A DNA stretch of 64,000 nucleotides from Leisingera sp. SS27 (GTDB lineage: Bacteria; Pseudomonadota; Alphaproteobacteria; Rhodobacterales; Rhodobacteraceae), in the NCBI RefSeq assembly GCF_028368855.1, contig NZ_JAQNCY010000005.1, positions 62,001 to 126,000 of the forward strand, read 5' to 3'. Shown here piece by piece: positions 9,238-17,692 of this stretch. Under the pieces are notes generated by a model. The model was given only the letters and a program-made list of their open reading frames with translations. It searched no databases and was not told the DNA's origin. Position numbers and translations under genes: made by a program. Positions within the stretch are counted from its first letter, which is position 1; each line of letters starts with the position of its first letter.

Positions 9238-9921
9238 ATGACTTTCCTTCGCTGCCTGCTTCTGCCCATTCTGTTTCTGCTGTCCGCTTGCGGCGATGCT
9301 GTGCCGGAAGGCCAGTCCGCACGTATCCTTGCGATGGGGGATTCCCTTCTGGCCTGGCACAGCCTTGCAGGCAAATCCATTTCGGACACGGTGTCGCGGG
9401 AATTGCAGGAACCGGTGGTGGACCGCTCGGTCTCAGCCGCGCGGATCCTCTACAAGCTGCCGGTTTCCGGTGCTGCGGGCATGAACATCGGCAAGCAGTA
9501 CACCCCCGGCGAATGGGACTGGGTGATCGTGAACGGCGGCGGCAACGACCTGTGGCTCGGCTGCGGCTGCTTTGCCTGCGACCGCAAGATGAACCGGCTG
9601 ATTTCCTCCGACGGGCGCACGGGCGCAATTCCGGCGATGCTGATCGGACTGCGCGAAACGGGAGCCAAGGTGATCTACGTAGGCTATCTGCGCAGCCCCG
9701 GAGTAGGATCACTGATCGAGCATTGCCGGGACGAAGGCAACGAGCTGGAAGCCCGCATCACCCGGCTGGCATCGCAAGAGGAGGGTATCTTCTTCCTGTC
9801 GAACAAGGACCTGGTGCCCTATGGCGACCGCTCCTACCACGCAGCCGACATGATCCACCCGTCGGTCAAGGCAAGCCACGAAATCGGCCGCAAGGTCGCG
9901 CAGATCATCCAGGAAAACTGA
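9238..9921 (+). CDS. SGNH/GDSL-family hydrolase lipoprotein
   Basis: Predicted lipoprotein of 227 residues. A hydrophobic signal ends in lipobox LLSAC, so C18 would be lipidated. SGNH blocks are present: block I GDSLL (S36), block III GGGND (N103) and block V DMIHPS (D204 and H207), giving a complete Ser-Asp-His triad and an intact oxyanion Asn. Members hydrolyse ester or acyl bonds in lipids, polysaccharides or thioesters; the substrate here is unknown. The extra GCGCFACDRK stretch (about 108-117) holds three cysteines and may be metal- or disulfide-bound in the periplasm. It stands alone, in the same direction as mcd but after its terminator. Confidence 0.85.
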   Translation: MTFLRCLLLPILFLLSACGDAVPEGQSARILAMGDSLLAWHSLAGKSISDTVSRELQEPVVDRSVSAARILYKLPVSGAAGMNIGKQYTPGEWDWVIVNGGGNDLWLGCGCFACDRKMNRLISSDGRTGAIPAMLIGLRETGAKVIYVGYLRSPGVGSLIEHCRDEGNELEARITRLASQEEGIFFLSNKDLVPYGDRSYHAADMIHPSVKASHEIGRKVAQIIQEN

Positions 9922-10005
9922 AACGGCAAGCTCCCGCCCCCTTGGCTGCGCATTCACAGAATGCGCGCACGGCGTTGGAGCTGGCGCCGTTGCTAGAGTG
10001 CGGCA

Positions 10006-10120
10006 GGCGCCGCGCCTTGGCGCGGCGCCGGGCCCAACGGACGCAAGGCATCTTCGATGCCGCTGCTGCGGCGGGCGGGAGCCTCCGCTGGCGCCTGCGG
10101 CCTTGCTCGGCCTCCCGCCC
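10006..10120. repeat. Two adjacent GC-rich inverted repeats
   Basis: The 238-nt gap 9922-10159 contains a perfect 11-bp inverted repeat with a 2-nt loop (10006-10016 and 10019-10029) and a second 9-bp inverted repeat GGGCGGGAG/CTCCCGCCC (10073-10081 and 10112-10120). Neither is followed by a T-run, so they look more like REP-type palindromes or RNA-stabilising hairpins than intrinsic terminators. Confidence 0.6.
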
Positions 10121-10159
10121 CGTTCCAAACTGCATGCAAACATCCTTTCGGAGGTCTCT

Positions 10160-10552
10160 ATGCTGCGCGCCGTTCTGATTGCTTCCCTGCTGCTGCCAAG
10201 CGCCTGCACAAGTGATGAAACCCTGTCGGCCTATGGCGCCGCAGGCAACAAATGGCGGTTGCAAAGCATTGACGGCACCGCCTTTACCGCTGATGCCATC
10301 CTGACCTTTCCGGAACCGGGCGAGATCGCTGGTCAGGCGCCTTGCAACAGGTTTCTGGGCAGTCAGAACGCGCCCTATCCCTGGTTTGAAACCGGGCCGC
10401 TGGCGGTGACGCGCATGGCCTGCCCGGAGCTGGAGGCGGAGGCGGTTTTCCTGAAAGCGCTGCAGGAGATGACGCTGGCAGAGGTTGCCGGCGACGTGCT
10501 GATCCTCAGCAATGAGGCAGGGCGTGAAATGCTGTTCAAAGCCGGCGGCTGA
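10160..10552 (+). CDS. META/HslJ-domain lipoprotein
   Basis: Small predicted lipoprotein of 130 residues. The signal peptide ends in lipobox LPSAC (C16). The mature part begins with the META-domain pattern [13 protein letters not shown], followed by the conserved small-residue and Cys region [10 protein letters not shown] and a second half with [18 protein letters not shown]. Such proteins are linked to heat or novobiocin resistance (HslJ) in enterobacteria, but their biochemical role is unknown. ATG 10160 is chosen because GGAGG lies 6 nt upstream and the lipoprotein signal starts there. Confidence 0.82.
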   Translation: MLRAVLIASLLLPSACTSDETLSAYGAAGNKWRLQSIDGTAFTADAILTFPEPGEIAGQAPCNRFLGSQNAPYPWFETGPLAVTRMACPELEAEAVFLKALQEMTLAEVAGDVLILSNEAGREMLFKAGG

Positions 10553-11261
10553 GCAAATTCAGCAGCCGGGCCCGCGCCTCTGGCGGCGGGTGATTGCCCA
10601 GCGACGGGGCCAGATGCGTCTCCAGGAAATGCCCGGTCGTGCGCAGGGCCTGAACAATTTCCGCGTCTTCCGCATTGCCCAGGCCCAGCATCACTGGCGG
10701 CAGCGGCAGCAGACGGTCTGCCCAATCCCCGGCGCCGTCACGTGAAACAGCCCGGCCCGTTTTCGGTGAGACATAGGCCAGGCCGAAGCGGCTGCCGGTC
10801 ACAGCACAGGCCGACAGGTCGAGGCCGAAGCCCATCTCCTCCAAGAGCGCCAGTTCCCAGCGCAAGTAGGCGAGCGGCCACAGATCTTCGTTGCCCAAAA
10901 GGTCCAGCAGCTGTTCGCTTCGGGTATAAAGACCGGCGTGCGGTTCGCGCTCCGGCAGGCAGAAGGACAACAGTGCCGTCACGGTATTGAGCCCGGCCAG
11001 AGCCAGCCGGCCGGAGAGGGCAGCGGCAGCACGGCTGCGCAGGGGTTCGGCCTGGTAGCTGCCCAGGTGATCTTCCAGCCGCGCCCGCCAGGTCACATCC
11101 AGCTGTGCGCCGGGCTGCAGGATTGGAGCCATCCGGCGGCCGGCGCCGCCGCGCACCACACCTGCGTGGCGCCCGTGTTCTTCGGTGAAGACGTCAATGA
11201 TGGCCGAGCTTTCGCCATGGCGGCGCACCGAAAGCAATATGCCGTGATCACGCCATTCCAA
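10536..11261 (-). CDS. recO: DNA repair protein RecO
   Basis: Recombination mediator of the RecFOR pathway that loads RecA on SSB-coated DNA. An N-terminal OB-fold starts at [16 protein letters not shown], followed by an all-helical C-terminal region. Length is about 241 residues from the TTG at 11261, which I prefer because GGGAGG is 7-8 nt upstream and translation gives MEWRDHG as in relatives; GTG 11264 is the alternative. The 3' end overlaps the converging META lipoprotein by 17 nt. It is the last gene of the rnc-era-recO cluster. Confidence 0.93.
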   Translation of the reverse strand: MEWRDHGILLSVRRHGESSAIIDVFTEEHGRHAGVVRGGAGRRMAPILQPGAQLDVTWRARLEDHLGSYQAEPLRSRAAAALSGRLALAGLNTVTALLSFCLPEREPHAGLYTRSEQLLDLLGNEDLWPLAYLRWELALLEEMGFGLDLSACAVTGSRFGLAYVSPKTGRAVSRDGAGDWADRLLPLPPVMLGLGNAEDAEIVQALRTTGHFLETHLAPSLGNHPPPEARARLLNLLSRRL

Positions 11262-11330
11262 CACCTGACCTCCCTGTCCTGCGGCCCGCCCTACCAGAGC
11301 GCATTGCCGGATGGGCTGCAAGCGGGCGGA

Positions 11331-11660
11331 TCATTCCAGACCGGGTTCGTCCAGCAGATGACGGCCCTGGCGGTCCTCCACCTCGATCACCCAGAGGTCA
11401 GGGTCGAAGTCGCGCTGGCGGCGGATGGAAGCGTCGACGTCCGTCTCTGCGCCTGCGGCCAGCTCATCCCATTTGCGGTTGCCGCTCATCAGGTCATAGG
11501 TGCGGTGAAATGCGCAGGCCTGGCCGTCCAGCGTGTTGAGCTTGACCAGCACCGCACCGGCGGTGTCGTCGCCATGGGAGGTTACAAAGGCCGGGATATC
11601 CTGGAACCGGAGACGGGCCAGGTAGGCATCAACCCAGAAGCGGGCAGTGAGGCGGGTCAT
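11331..11660 (-). CDS. DUF1491 family protein
   Basis: Conserved protein of 109 residues found beside era/recO in Rhodobacteraceae. Recognisable family strings are RLTARFWVDAYLARL, AGAVLVKLNTLDGQA and FDPDLWVIEVEDRQGRHLL. No signal peptide or membrane segment is present. Function is unknown; conserved position between era and recO suggests a housekeeping role, possibly in DNA or ribosome metabolism, but that is only context. Confidence 0.88.
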   Translation of the reverse strand: MTRLTARFWVDAYLARLRFQDIPAFVTSHGDDTAGAVLVKLNTLDGQACAFHRTYDLMSGNRKWDELAAGAETDVDASIRRQRDFDPDLWVIEVEDRQGRHLLDEPGLE

Positions 11661-11696
11661 GCCGCACCCTCGCCAGCGCCCGCGCTCAAGGCGAGT

Positions 11697-11730
11697 GCCT
11701 CCGGCGGGAGTATTTCTGCAAAGGTGAAAA
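11697..11730. repeat. Intergenic GCCTCCGGCGGGAGTATTT-type element
   Basis: In the gap between era and the DUF1491 gene lies GCCTCCGGCGGGAGTATTTC followed by TGCAAAGGTGAAAA. I recall very similar short strings in many Rhodobacteraceae intergenic regions, where they look like a dispersed element. The CCTCC/GGGAG half can pair as a small hairpin. No other close copy was noticed in this window. Confidence 0.35.
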
Positions 11731-11742
11731 GCATGGGCGGCG

Positions 11743-12648
11743 TCAATTGCCGTCTTTGAAGTCGAGGCCCATTTCGGAATAGCGCTCGGCCTCTTCCAGC
11801 CAGTTCGGGCGCACCTTCACCTGCAGGAACAGGTGCACCTTGCGGCCGAGAAACTCCTCCAGCTCAACGCGGGCGGCCTGGGACACGGATTTAATGGTCT
11901 CGCCGCGTTTGCCCAGCACGATGCCTTTGTGGCCGTCGCGGACCACATAGATGATCTGATCAACCCGGGCAGAGCCGTCCTTGCGCTCCTCCCATTTCTC
12001 GGTCTCGACAGTCAGCTGGTAGGGCAGCTCCTGGTGCAGGCGCAGGGTCAGCTTCTCGCGGGTCATCTCCGCCGCGATCATCCGCATCGGCAGATCGGCG
12101 ATCTGGTCCTCAGGGTAGAGCCAGGGGCTCTCCGGCAGCTTGCCCGCCAGCCACTGGCGCAGATCGTCGACGCCATGACCGCGTTCAGCCGAGATCATGA
12201 AGGTTTCGGCAAATGTGTAGCGGCTGTTCAGATCCTGCGTAAGGCTCAGCAGTTTTTCAGCCGGCACCTTGTCGATCTTGTTGATTGCCAGCGCCACTGT
12301 GCGGCCCTCGCCGATCTCGGCAAGACCTTCGAGGATGGTTTCGACCCCTTCGGTGATGCCCCGGTGGGCCTCCACCATCAGCACAACAACATCAGCATCC
12401 GCAGCGCCGCCCCAAGCGGCGGCGACCATCGCGCGGTCCAGTCGGCGGCGGGGTTTGAACAGGCCCGGCGTGTCGACAAACACCAGCTGCGCGTCGCCCT
12501 CCATCGCCACACCGCGGATGCGGGCGCGGGTGGTTTGCACCTTGTGGGTCACGATCGAGACCTTGGCCCCGACCATGCGGTTCAGAAGGGTGGATTTGCC
12601 CGCGTTGGGCTCTCCGATCAGGGCAACGAATCCGGCGCGTGTGGTCAT
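11743..12648 (-). CDS. era: GTPase Era
   Basis: Essential GTPase for 16S rRNA maturation and 30S assembly. It has 301 residues. GTPase motifs are G1 GEPNAGKST (12-20), G3 DTPG and G4 NKID, and the C-terminal KH domain contains VLGKRGETIKSVSQAAR. Normally era directly follows rnc in alphaproteobacteria; here a LysR-yciI pair lies between them, so era probably has its own promoter in the 298-nt gap upstream. Confidence 0.98.
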   Translation of the reverse strand: MTTRAGFVALIGEPNAGKSTLLNRMVGAKVSIVTHKVQTTRARIRGVAMEGDAQLVFVDTPGLFKPRRRLDRAMVAAAWGGAADADVVVLMVEAHRGITEGVETILEGLAEIGEGRTVALAINKIDKVPAEKLLSLTQDLNSRYTFAETFMISAERGHGVDDLRQWLAGKLPESPWLYPEDQIADLPMRMIAAEMTREKLTLRLHQELPYQLTVETEKWEERKDGSARVDQIIYVVRDGHKGIVLGKRGETIKSVSQAARVELEEFLGRKVHLFLQVKVRPNWLEEAERYSEMGLDFKDGN

Positions 12649-12726
12649 CTGTACTGGTCCTGTTTGCAGATCAGTGCCTCTACAGGAATTTACCCACAGG
12701 GGCCAGAGGCGTTTTCGGCGGGTTTA

Positions 12727-12824
12727 GAGCGTGTTCAGTTTCATTGGTTTCATCAGGCAACGAAAACGCGTTCGAGCGAAGGCGGGAAACAGCTTTTTCG
12801 TTTCCGATTGAACTGAACACGCTC
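12727..12824. repeat. 98-bp imperfect palindrome with 14-bp perfect terminal inverted repeats
   Basis: GAGCGTGTTCAGTT (12727-12740) is exactly complementary to AACTGAACACGCTC (12811-12824). Inside, further pairing is possible between CGAAAA (12761-12766) and TTTTCG (12795-12800). The element fills the gap between era and the LysR gene. Structure suggests a MITE-like or REP-like unit; no transposase is present and no second copy was seen. Confidence 0.7.
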
Positions 12825-12946
12825 TCGCCAGCGTTGAGGACTGTTCCAGCACAGGCTGGGTGCCAGCGCGGCTGGAGTTTTCAGTTTCCTGCCAAGACCT
12901 GTTGGACCTTTCTGCAGCTGCGCGCCCGCCTGCAAGCCCGTGTCAG

Positions 12947-13822
12947 TCAACGAAACAAATCTGCCTCAAGCAACCAGGTGATGATGGCCTCGATCCGGTC
13001 CACGCCTCGCATGTCAGAGTGACGAAGAAGCCAGACATCACGCGCCATGCCGGGCATGGCCGATGCGGGCTGAAGCTCGATCAAGCGCGATTCCCGGCGA
13101 GCGGCCGCTACAGGTAACACAGCGCGCAACGGTGCCGCCAAGCAAGCTTCAAAGGCGGTTTCCAGATCGTGCACCTGAATCTGAGAGCGCGGCCCATTGG
13201 TCTGACGCGCCAGTGTTTCCGTCCAGGCGGCTTGGGGGAGATGTGCCGCAACCGGGTCATAGACAAGCCAAGGGCGGTCTTCGGGGGCGATTTCCAGAGC
13301 GTCTCTGGCTGTGAAGGCAGAGAACGTCACACATCCCATCTTCTGCGCCAGAACCGCATTACCGCCTTCGCGTGGCTCGCCGAAACGCAGGGCCAGATCC
13401 ACCTCGCGTCTGGTCAGGCTGAGGTTTTGGCTGTCTGGAATCAAGCTGATGTTCAGGCCGGGGTGACGAGTGGAATATTCTGCCAGACATGGCGCAAGCA
13501 GGCGGTTCAATAGAAACGGCACCGCAGTCAGGCGGACGGTACCGCGGAGTTGCGTATCCTTGCCAAGCAACGCCTGTGCCGCATGAACGTGCTGCTCCAT
13601 TTGCTCGGCGTGCTCTGCAAGGTGCTGGCCGGTTTGCGTAAGCTGGCTGAGACCGGATTGGCTCCGATTTATCAAATGGGCTCCTGCCCGTTTTTCCAGT
13701 CCCTTGATCCGGCGTGACACCGTGGTGGCATCAAGACCCATAATATCAGCTGCACCGGCGAGGCTTTCGGCCCGCGCAATTGCGAGCAAAAAACGTAAAT
13801 CGTCCCAATTCATCTGCTGCAT
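12947..13822 (-). CDS. LysR-family transcriptional regulator
   Basis: Regulator of 291 residues. The N-terminal winged helix is at about 5-62 (WDDLRFLLAIARAESLAGAA followed by TTVSRRIKGLEKR), and the rest is a periplasmic-binding-like effector domain. It is divergent from a YciI-like gene across an 84-nt gap, the usual layout for a LysR regulator and its target. Both genes interrupt the expected rnc-era neighbourhood, and the region looks less GC-rich by eye than its neighbours, suggesting later insertion. Effector unknown. Confidence 0.92.
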   Translation of the reverse strand: MQQMNWDDLRFLLAIARAESLAGAADIMGLDATTVSRRIKGLEKRAGAHLINRSQSGLSQLTQTGQHLAEHAEQMEQHVHAAQALLGKDTQLRGTVRLTAVPFLLNRLLAPCLAEYSTRHPGLNISLIPDSQNLSLTRREVDLALRFGEPREGGNAVLAQKMGCVTFSAFTARDALEIAPEDRPWLVYDPVAAHLPQAAWTETLARQTNGPRSQIQVHDLETAFEACLAAPLRAVLPVAAARRESRLIELQPASAMPGMARDVWLLRHSDMRGVDRIEAIITWLLEADLFR

Positions 13823-13906
13823 AGATGCAGTTTATACCGGCAAATTTGAGCGTTGAGAATGCATTTTTGCTGCAGCAAACTCGACCTGTTCAAAACGGAG
13901 GCAAGT

Positions 13907-14203
13907 ATGCTCTACGCAATCCACTTTCATGACAACATTGATGCAGACCCTGGCATTCGCCCGTTTTTCATGCAGCAACACCTCGCATTTCTAAGCGAGA
14001 ACAAGAGCTTCGTTCGTGCCGCCGGGCCACTGAAGGAGGATGATGGCTCAGTGAAAAGCGGCCTCTGGCTGGTCGATGCCGAGACACTTGATCAGGCTTG
14101 GGCGTTGGTAAAAGCCGATCCTTTCTGGCCGACTGGTCTGCGTGACAAAGTAGAGATCAAGCACTGGGCGCAGGTCTTTGCAGGCGGGCATGCGCTTGTC
14201 TGA
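13907..14203 (+). CDS. YciI-like family protein
   Basis: Small ferredoxin-fold protein of 98 residues related to YciI. The conserved pattern has a N-terminal strand MLYAIHFHDN, HLAFLSENKSFVRAAGPLKEDDG and the C-terminal DPFWPTGLRDKVEI segment. YciI proteins often act as small hydrolase or dehydratase-like domains in catabolic clusters, but most are uncharacterised. ATG 13907 has an ideal ACGGAGG 6 nt upstream; an earlier ATG at 13853 adds a non-homologous leader. Likely controlled by the divergent LysR regulator. Confidence 0.85.
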   Translation: MLYAIHFHDNIDADPGIRPFFMQQHLAFLSENKSFVRAAGPLKEDDGSVKSGLWLVDAETLDQAWALVKADPFWPTGLRDKVEIKHWAQVFAGGHALV

Positions 14204-14324
14204 CCTTGCCCTGTTCGCGGCACTGCCAGGCTGAGGATGGGCATTCTGCAGCCGCATCCTGTTTACGGCGGCTGCCGTTGCTCGTGCCGGGCAAATTGCC
14301 GTTGCGTCAGGCGGATGAGACCTG

Positions 14325-14360
14325 GTTTCCGACAACCCCGGCGACTGGGCCTTCCATTGC
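14325..14360 (+). pseudogene. Possible multicopper oxidase remnant
   Basis: One frame of the gap 14204-14417 reads VSDNPGDWAFHC, which closely matches the DNPGxWxFHCH copper-ligand region near the C-terminus of multicopper oxidases. A stop codon lies three codons upstream, the residue after FHC is Asn rather than His, and no further oxidase similarity is seen. It is either a gene scar left by an insertion or deletion event, or chance. Confidence 0.3.
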
Positions 14361-14417
14361 AATGTGAATGGTACAAAAGAACCGGACTGGCCGGCTGCAT
14401 CCGAGTGGTCCGATGGA

Positions 14418-15095
14418 TCAGCCGAGCTGTTCCAGCAGGGCCTTGGCAGCGGCCTGTTCAGCCTGCCGCTTGGAGCCTGCGGTGGCCTGCGCTTCGGTGC
14501 CGTCCTGCAGACGGGCAGCGATGGTGAAGACCGGCGCGTGGTCGGGGCCGCTGCGCGAAACCTCCACATAGGTGGGAACCTTCTGGCCGCGGGCCTGCGC
14601 CCATTCCTGCAGCGAGGTTTTGGCATCGCGCGCGTCGGTTTCAACGTGATGAATGCGGCTGCCCCAAAGGCGCAGGATCACCTCCGCCGCGGCATCAAAG
14701 CCCGCGTCCTTGTAGACCGCGGCAATCACCGCCTCCATCGCGTCGCCCAAGAGCGCCTGCTTGCGGCGGCCGCCGGACATCATCTCGGAGCGGCCCAGTT
14801 TCAGCACCGCGCCGAGGTCGATTTCCTTGGCGACGTCGGCGCAGGCTTCCTTGCGCACCAGCGCGTTGAAGCGCGGCGCCAGCTGGCCCTCGGTTGCGGT
14901 CTTGTCGTGCTCCAAAAGCGCGGTGGCCATCACAAGCCCCAGCACCCGGTCGCCCAGAAACTCCAGCCGCTGGTTGTCTTTGCGGGTCGAGGAAGACACC
15001 GACGCATGGGTCACAGCGCGCTGCAGCAGGTCGGGGCGGGCGAACTTGTGTCCGATCCGGTCTTCAAACGCGCGCAGTTCCTTGGACAGTTTCAC
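14418..15095 (-). CDS. rnc: Ribonuclease III
   Basis: Double-strand-specific endoribonuclease of 225 residues that processes rRNA precursors and structured mRNAs. The catalytic signature [14 protein letters not shown] (41-54, with E45 and D49) and [12 protein letters not shown] supply the metal ligands, and a double-stranded-RNA-binding domain occupies about 155-225. The start codon is GTG, overlapping the lepB stop as GTGA, so translation is coupled. The usual downstream partner era is separated by the LysR/yciI module. Confidence 0.98.
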   Translation of the reverse strand: MKLSKELRAFEDRIGHKFARPDLLQRAVTHASVSSSTRKDNQRLEFLGDRVLGLVMATALLEHDKTATEGQLAPRFNALVRKEACADVAKEIDLGAVLKLGRSEMMSGGRRKQALLGDAMEAVIAAVYKDAGFDAAAEVILRLWGSRIHHVETDARDAKTSLQEWAQARGQKVPTYVEVSRSGPDHAPVFTIAARLQDGTEAQATAGSKRQAEQAAAKALLEQLG

Positions 15096-15928
15096 TGGAT
15101 CCCCTTGAAGAAGCGGTCGCTGCGCCAGGTCCAGAAGTAGAGCATCGAGCGCCCGGCGGAGGAGAACATGATCCGGTCGGCACGGCCGATCAGGTTTTCA
15201 TACGGCACGAATCCAACCCCGCCCGCAGACTGCGGCAGCCGGCTGTCCGAGGAGTTGTCGCGGTTGTCGCCCATAAAGAAGTAATGGCCTTCGGGCACCT
15301 GGTAGACACTGGTGTGGTCAACGCCCTGGTTGGTGATGTTGAGCACGGTATGCTCATTGCCGCCGGGCAGGGTTTCGATCTGGCGCGACTTTTTGCAGAT
15401 GGCGCCCTGGCCGACCGGCGCGTTCTCGCAGCGCGGCATCGAGCCTTGCGGGCCCTGGCGCTCCATCACTTCCTCAAAATCGCCTGCGTCCTGCAGCTTG
15501 ACTGCTTCACCGTTGATGAAAAGCACACCGTTCTTCATCTGAATCTTGTCACCCGGCAGGCCGATCAGACGCTTGATGAAGTCGTTGCCATTGACAGGAT
15601 GGCGGAACACCACCACGTCGCCGCGCTCCGGCTCGCCGCCGATCAGGCGGGTGTTGTCGCCGTCCAGGAAGCCGCAGATGTTTTTGGCATCAATGTTCAC
15701 TCCGATCGCGGGCATGCGGATGCTGGGGCAGGAGGCGTAGGAATAGCCATAGGCCATCTTGTTCACGAACAGGAAATCCCCGATCAGCAGGGTTTCCTTC
15801 ATCGATCCCGACGGAATCCAGAAAGGCTGAAAGAACAGGGTGCGGAAAACACCGGCGATCAGCAGTGCGTAGACAATGGTCTTGATCGTCTCGATGATCG
15901 AACTGCTGGTCTTTGCTTTGGCCGTCAT
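15092..15928 (-). CDS. lepB: Signal peptidase I
   Basis: Inner-membrane protease that removes signal peptides from exported proteins. From ATG 15928 (after GGAGAG) it has 278 residues, with a transmembrane anchor at about 13-30, nucleophile S42 in IPSGSM and general base K119 in [12 protein letters not shown]; the [11 protein letters not shown] box is also present. An upstream ATG at 15985 would add an unlikely 19-residue leader. It is co-transcribed with acpS upstream (58-nt gap) and rnc downstream (4-nt overlap). Confidence 0.97.
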   Translation of the reverse strand: MTAKAKTSSSIIETIKTIVYALLIAGVFRTLFFQPFWIPSGSMKETLLIGDFLFVNKMAYGYSYASCPSIRMPAIGVNIDAKNICGFLDGDNTRLIGGEPERGDVVVFRHPVNGNDFIKRLIGLPGDKIQMKNGVLFINGEAVKLQDAGDFEEVMERQGPQGSMPRCENAPVGQGAICKKSRQIETLPGGNEHTVLNITNQGVDHTSVYQVPEGHYFFMGDNRDNSSDSRLPQSAGGVGFVPYENLIGRADRIMFSSAGRSMLYFWTWRSDRFFKGIQ

Positions 15929-15986
15929 CAGGCTCTCCGGTTTGGAAACAGGGTCCGGGGCTACATGCGGGCCTGAGGGGGGCAAG

Positions 15987-16418
15987 TCAAGTTCCGGCGG
16001 GCGATTCCGCAGGGTGCGCGGGGATTGGGCGTGCCTCGATCAGCACAAAGGCCTGCGCCCAGGGGTGATCATCGGTCAAAGTCACGTGAATCACGGCCTC
16101 ATGGCCGGACGGGGTCATCTGCTCCAGACGTTCGGCGGCCCAGCCGGTCACATGCATCACCGGCTGTCCGGTGCGCAGATTAGTGACCGCCATATCCTTC
16201 CAGGCGATTCCCATGCGCAGGCCGGTCCCCAGCGCCTTGGAGCAGGCTTCCTTGGCGGCCCAGCGCTTGGCATAGGTGCCTGCCACGTCGCGGCGGCGCT
16301 CCGCCTTCCGCTGCTCTGTTTCCGTAAACACCCGGTTGCGGAACCGGTCGCCAAAGCGGTCCAGCGTACGTTGGATACGCTCAATATTGGCAAGGTCGGT
16401 TCCGATACCCAGGATCAT
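15987..16418 (-). CDS. acpS: Holo-[acyl-carrier-protein] synthase
   Basis: Transfers 4'-phosphopantetheine from CoA to acyl carrier protein. It has 143 residues, with the Mg-binding [10 protein letters not shown] motif (D8) and [15 protein letters not shown] typical of AcpS. ATG 16418 overlaps the stop of the upstream membrane-protein gene (ATGA). Part of the pdxJ-acpS-lepB-rnc operon. Confidence 0.97.
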   Translation of the reverse strand: MILGIGTDLANIERIQRTLDRFGDRFRNRVFTETEQRKAERRRDVAGTYAKRWAAKEACSKALGTGLRMGIAWKDMAVTNLRTGQPVMHVTGWAAERLEQMTPSGHEAVIHVTLTDDHPWAQAFVLIEARPIPAHPAESPAGT

Positions 16419-16837
16419 TCTTCCAGCCGCTTCAGGCCCAATTTGATGCCATGGCCAAGGAACAGCCGGTTGACCATCAGGATGACTGCCAGCAGGAGCA
16501 GGAAGATCCCGGCAAGGTAGACGAAGGGAATTGTCTGCCGTGCCTCTGCCACCATCGGGCTGTTCCAGTAAAGCGGCAACTGGATGATGGTCAGCACCGC
16601 CACCACCCCGGTCATTGCCGCCGCACAAGCCCAAGCATCCCTGCCTGGCAGCGGTGCGCGGGTAGTCTGGGCAATGCGCATGCCTTCGACAACCGACGCT
16701 GCCATCGGCGGCAGCACCGTCGCCAGCCCGGCTGGCATTCCGATGCCGAACTGCGCCAGCAAAAACCCGGCCAGAAGCATCGCAACAGAGGCGCCCATCC
16801 ACCAAAGCCCGTAACGGATCAGATTGACCTGCATCAT
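16415..16837 (-). CDS. Small four-helix membrane protein (ABZJ_00895-like)
   Basis: Inner-membrane protein of 140 residues with about four hydrophobic segments (near 8-28, 33-52, 70-90 and 103-125). The pattern resembles the ABZJ_00895 family of small membrane proteins, which has no known function; that assignment is tentative. It is coupled by ATGA overlaps on both sides, to pdxJ upstream and acpS downstream. Confidence 0.72.
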   Translation of the reverse strand: MMQVNLIRYGLWWMGASVAMLLAGFLLAQFGIGMPAGLATVLPPMAASVVEGMRIAQTTRAPLPGRDAWACAAAMTGVVAVLTIIQLPLYWNSPMVAEARQTIPFVYLAGIFLLLLAVILMVNRLFLGHGIKLGLKRLEE

Positions 16838-17586
16838 CCCTGCTCCCGTGCGGCATCCATCAGACGGCGCATTTCCTGAACTGCAGGGGTCAGGCCGCGG
16901 AAGATTGCCTCGCCAATCAGGAAGTGGCCGATATTCAGCTCGCGCACCTCCGGGAAAGCAGCAACCGGCTGCACGCAGTCATAGGTAAGACCGTGGCCCG
17001 CGTGCACCTCCAGCCCCAGCGAGTGGGCATAGGCGGACATGTCCCGCAATGCCTCCAGTTCGCGGTCGCGGTCCCCGAACCGGCCTTCGGCGTGATAGTC
17101 GCAATAGGCGCCGGTGTGCAGTTCGATCACTTCGGCGCCAATGCGGTGGGCGGCGTCGATCTGTTTCCGGTCAGCGGCGATGAAGATCGACACACGGCAG
17201 CCGGCATCCCGCAACGGAGCGATGAAATGTGCAAGGCGATTTTCCTCGCGCGCCACTTCCAGCCCGCCTTCGGTGGTGCGCTCCTCACGCTTCTCCGGGA
17301 CGATGCAGACCGCGTGCGGCTTGTGGCGCAGGGCGATCTTCTGCATTTCATCCGTCGCCGCCATCTCGAAATTCAACGGCACTGTCAGCGCCTCCATCAG
17401 CGCATCGATGTCCGTGTCCGTGATATGGCGGCGGTCCTCGCGCAGGTGCGCTGTGATCCCGTCAGCGCCCGCTTCCTCGGCCAGTTTGGCGGCGCGGACC
17501 GGGTCCGGATAGGCACCGCCGCGGGCGTTGCGCACGGTGGCCACATGGTCGATGTTCACGCCCAGGCGCAGCTGATGATCTGTCAT
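16834..17586 (-). CDS. pdxJ: Pyridoxine 5'-phosphate synthase
   Basis: Condenses 1-deoxyxylulose 5-phosphate with 3-amino-2-oxopropyl phosphate to make pyridoxine 5'-phosphate, the last assembly step of DXP-dependent vitamin B6 synthesis. It has 250 residues in a TIM barrel, with [17 protein letters not shown] at the N-terminus, [22 protein letters not shown] and [10 protein letters not shown]. First gene of the pdxJ-acpS-lepB-rnc operon. Confidence 0.98.
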   Translation of the reverse strand: MTDHQLRLGVNIDHVATVRNARGGAYPDPVRAAKLAEEAGADGITAHLREDRRHITDTDIDALMEALTVPLNFEMAATDEMQKIALRHKPHAVCIVPEKREERTTEGGLEVAREENRLAHFIAPLRDAGCRVSIFIAADRKQIDAAHRIGAEVIELHTGAYCDYHAEGRFGDRDRELEALRDMSAYAHSLGLEVHAGHGLTYDCVQPVAAFPEVRELNIGHFLIGEAIFRGLTPAVQEMRRLMDAAREQG

Positions 17587-17692
17587 GAGAGGTTACTCAT
17601 CCGTCTGAAGTCAAAGCCTTGGCCCCGAGACTAGACGGACAGCCGGCAAGAGCAACCCTGCAGGCGATATTGGTACAATCCGGCGGCCCCGT

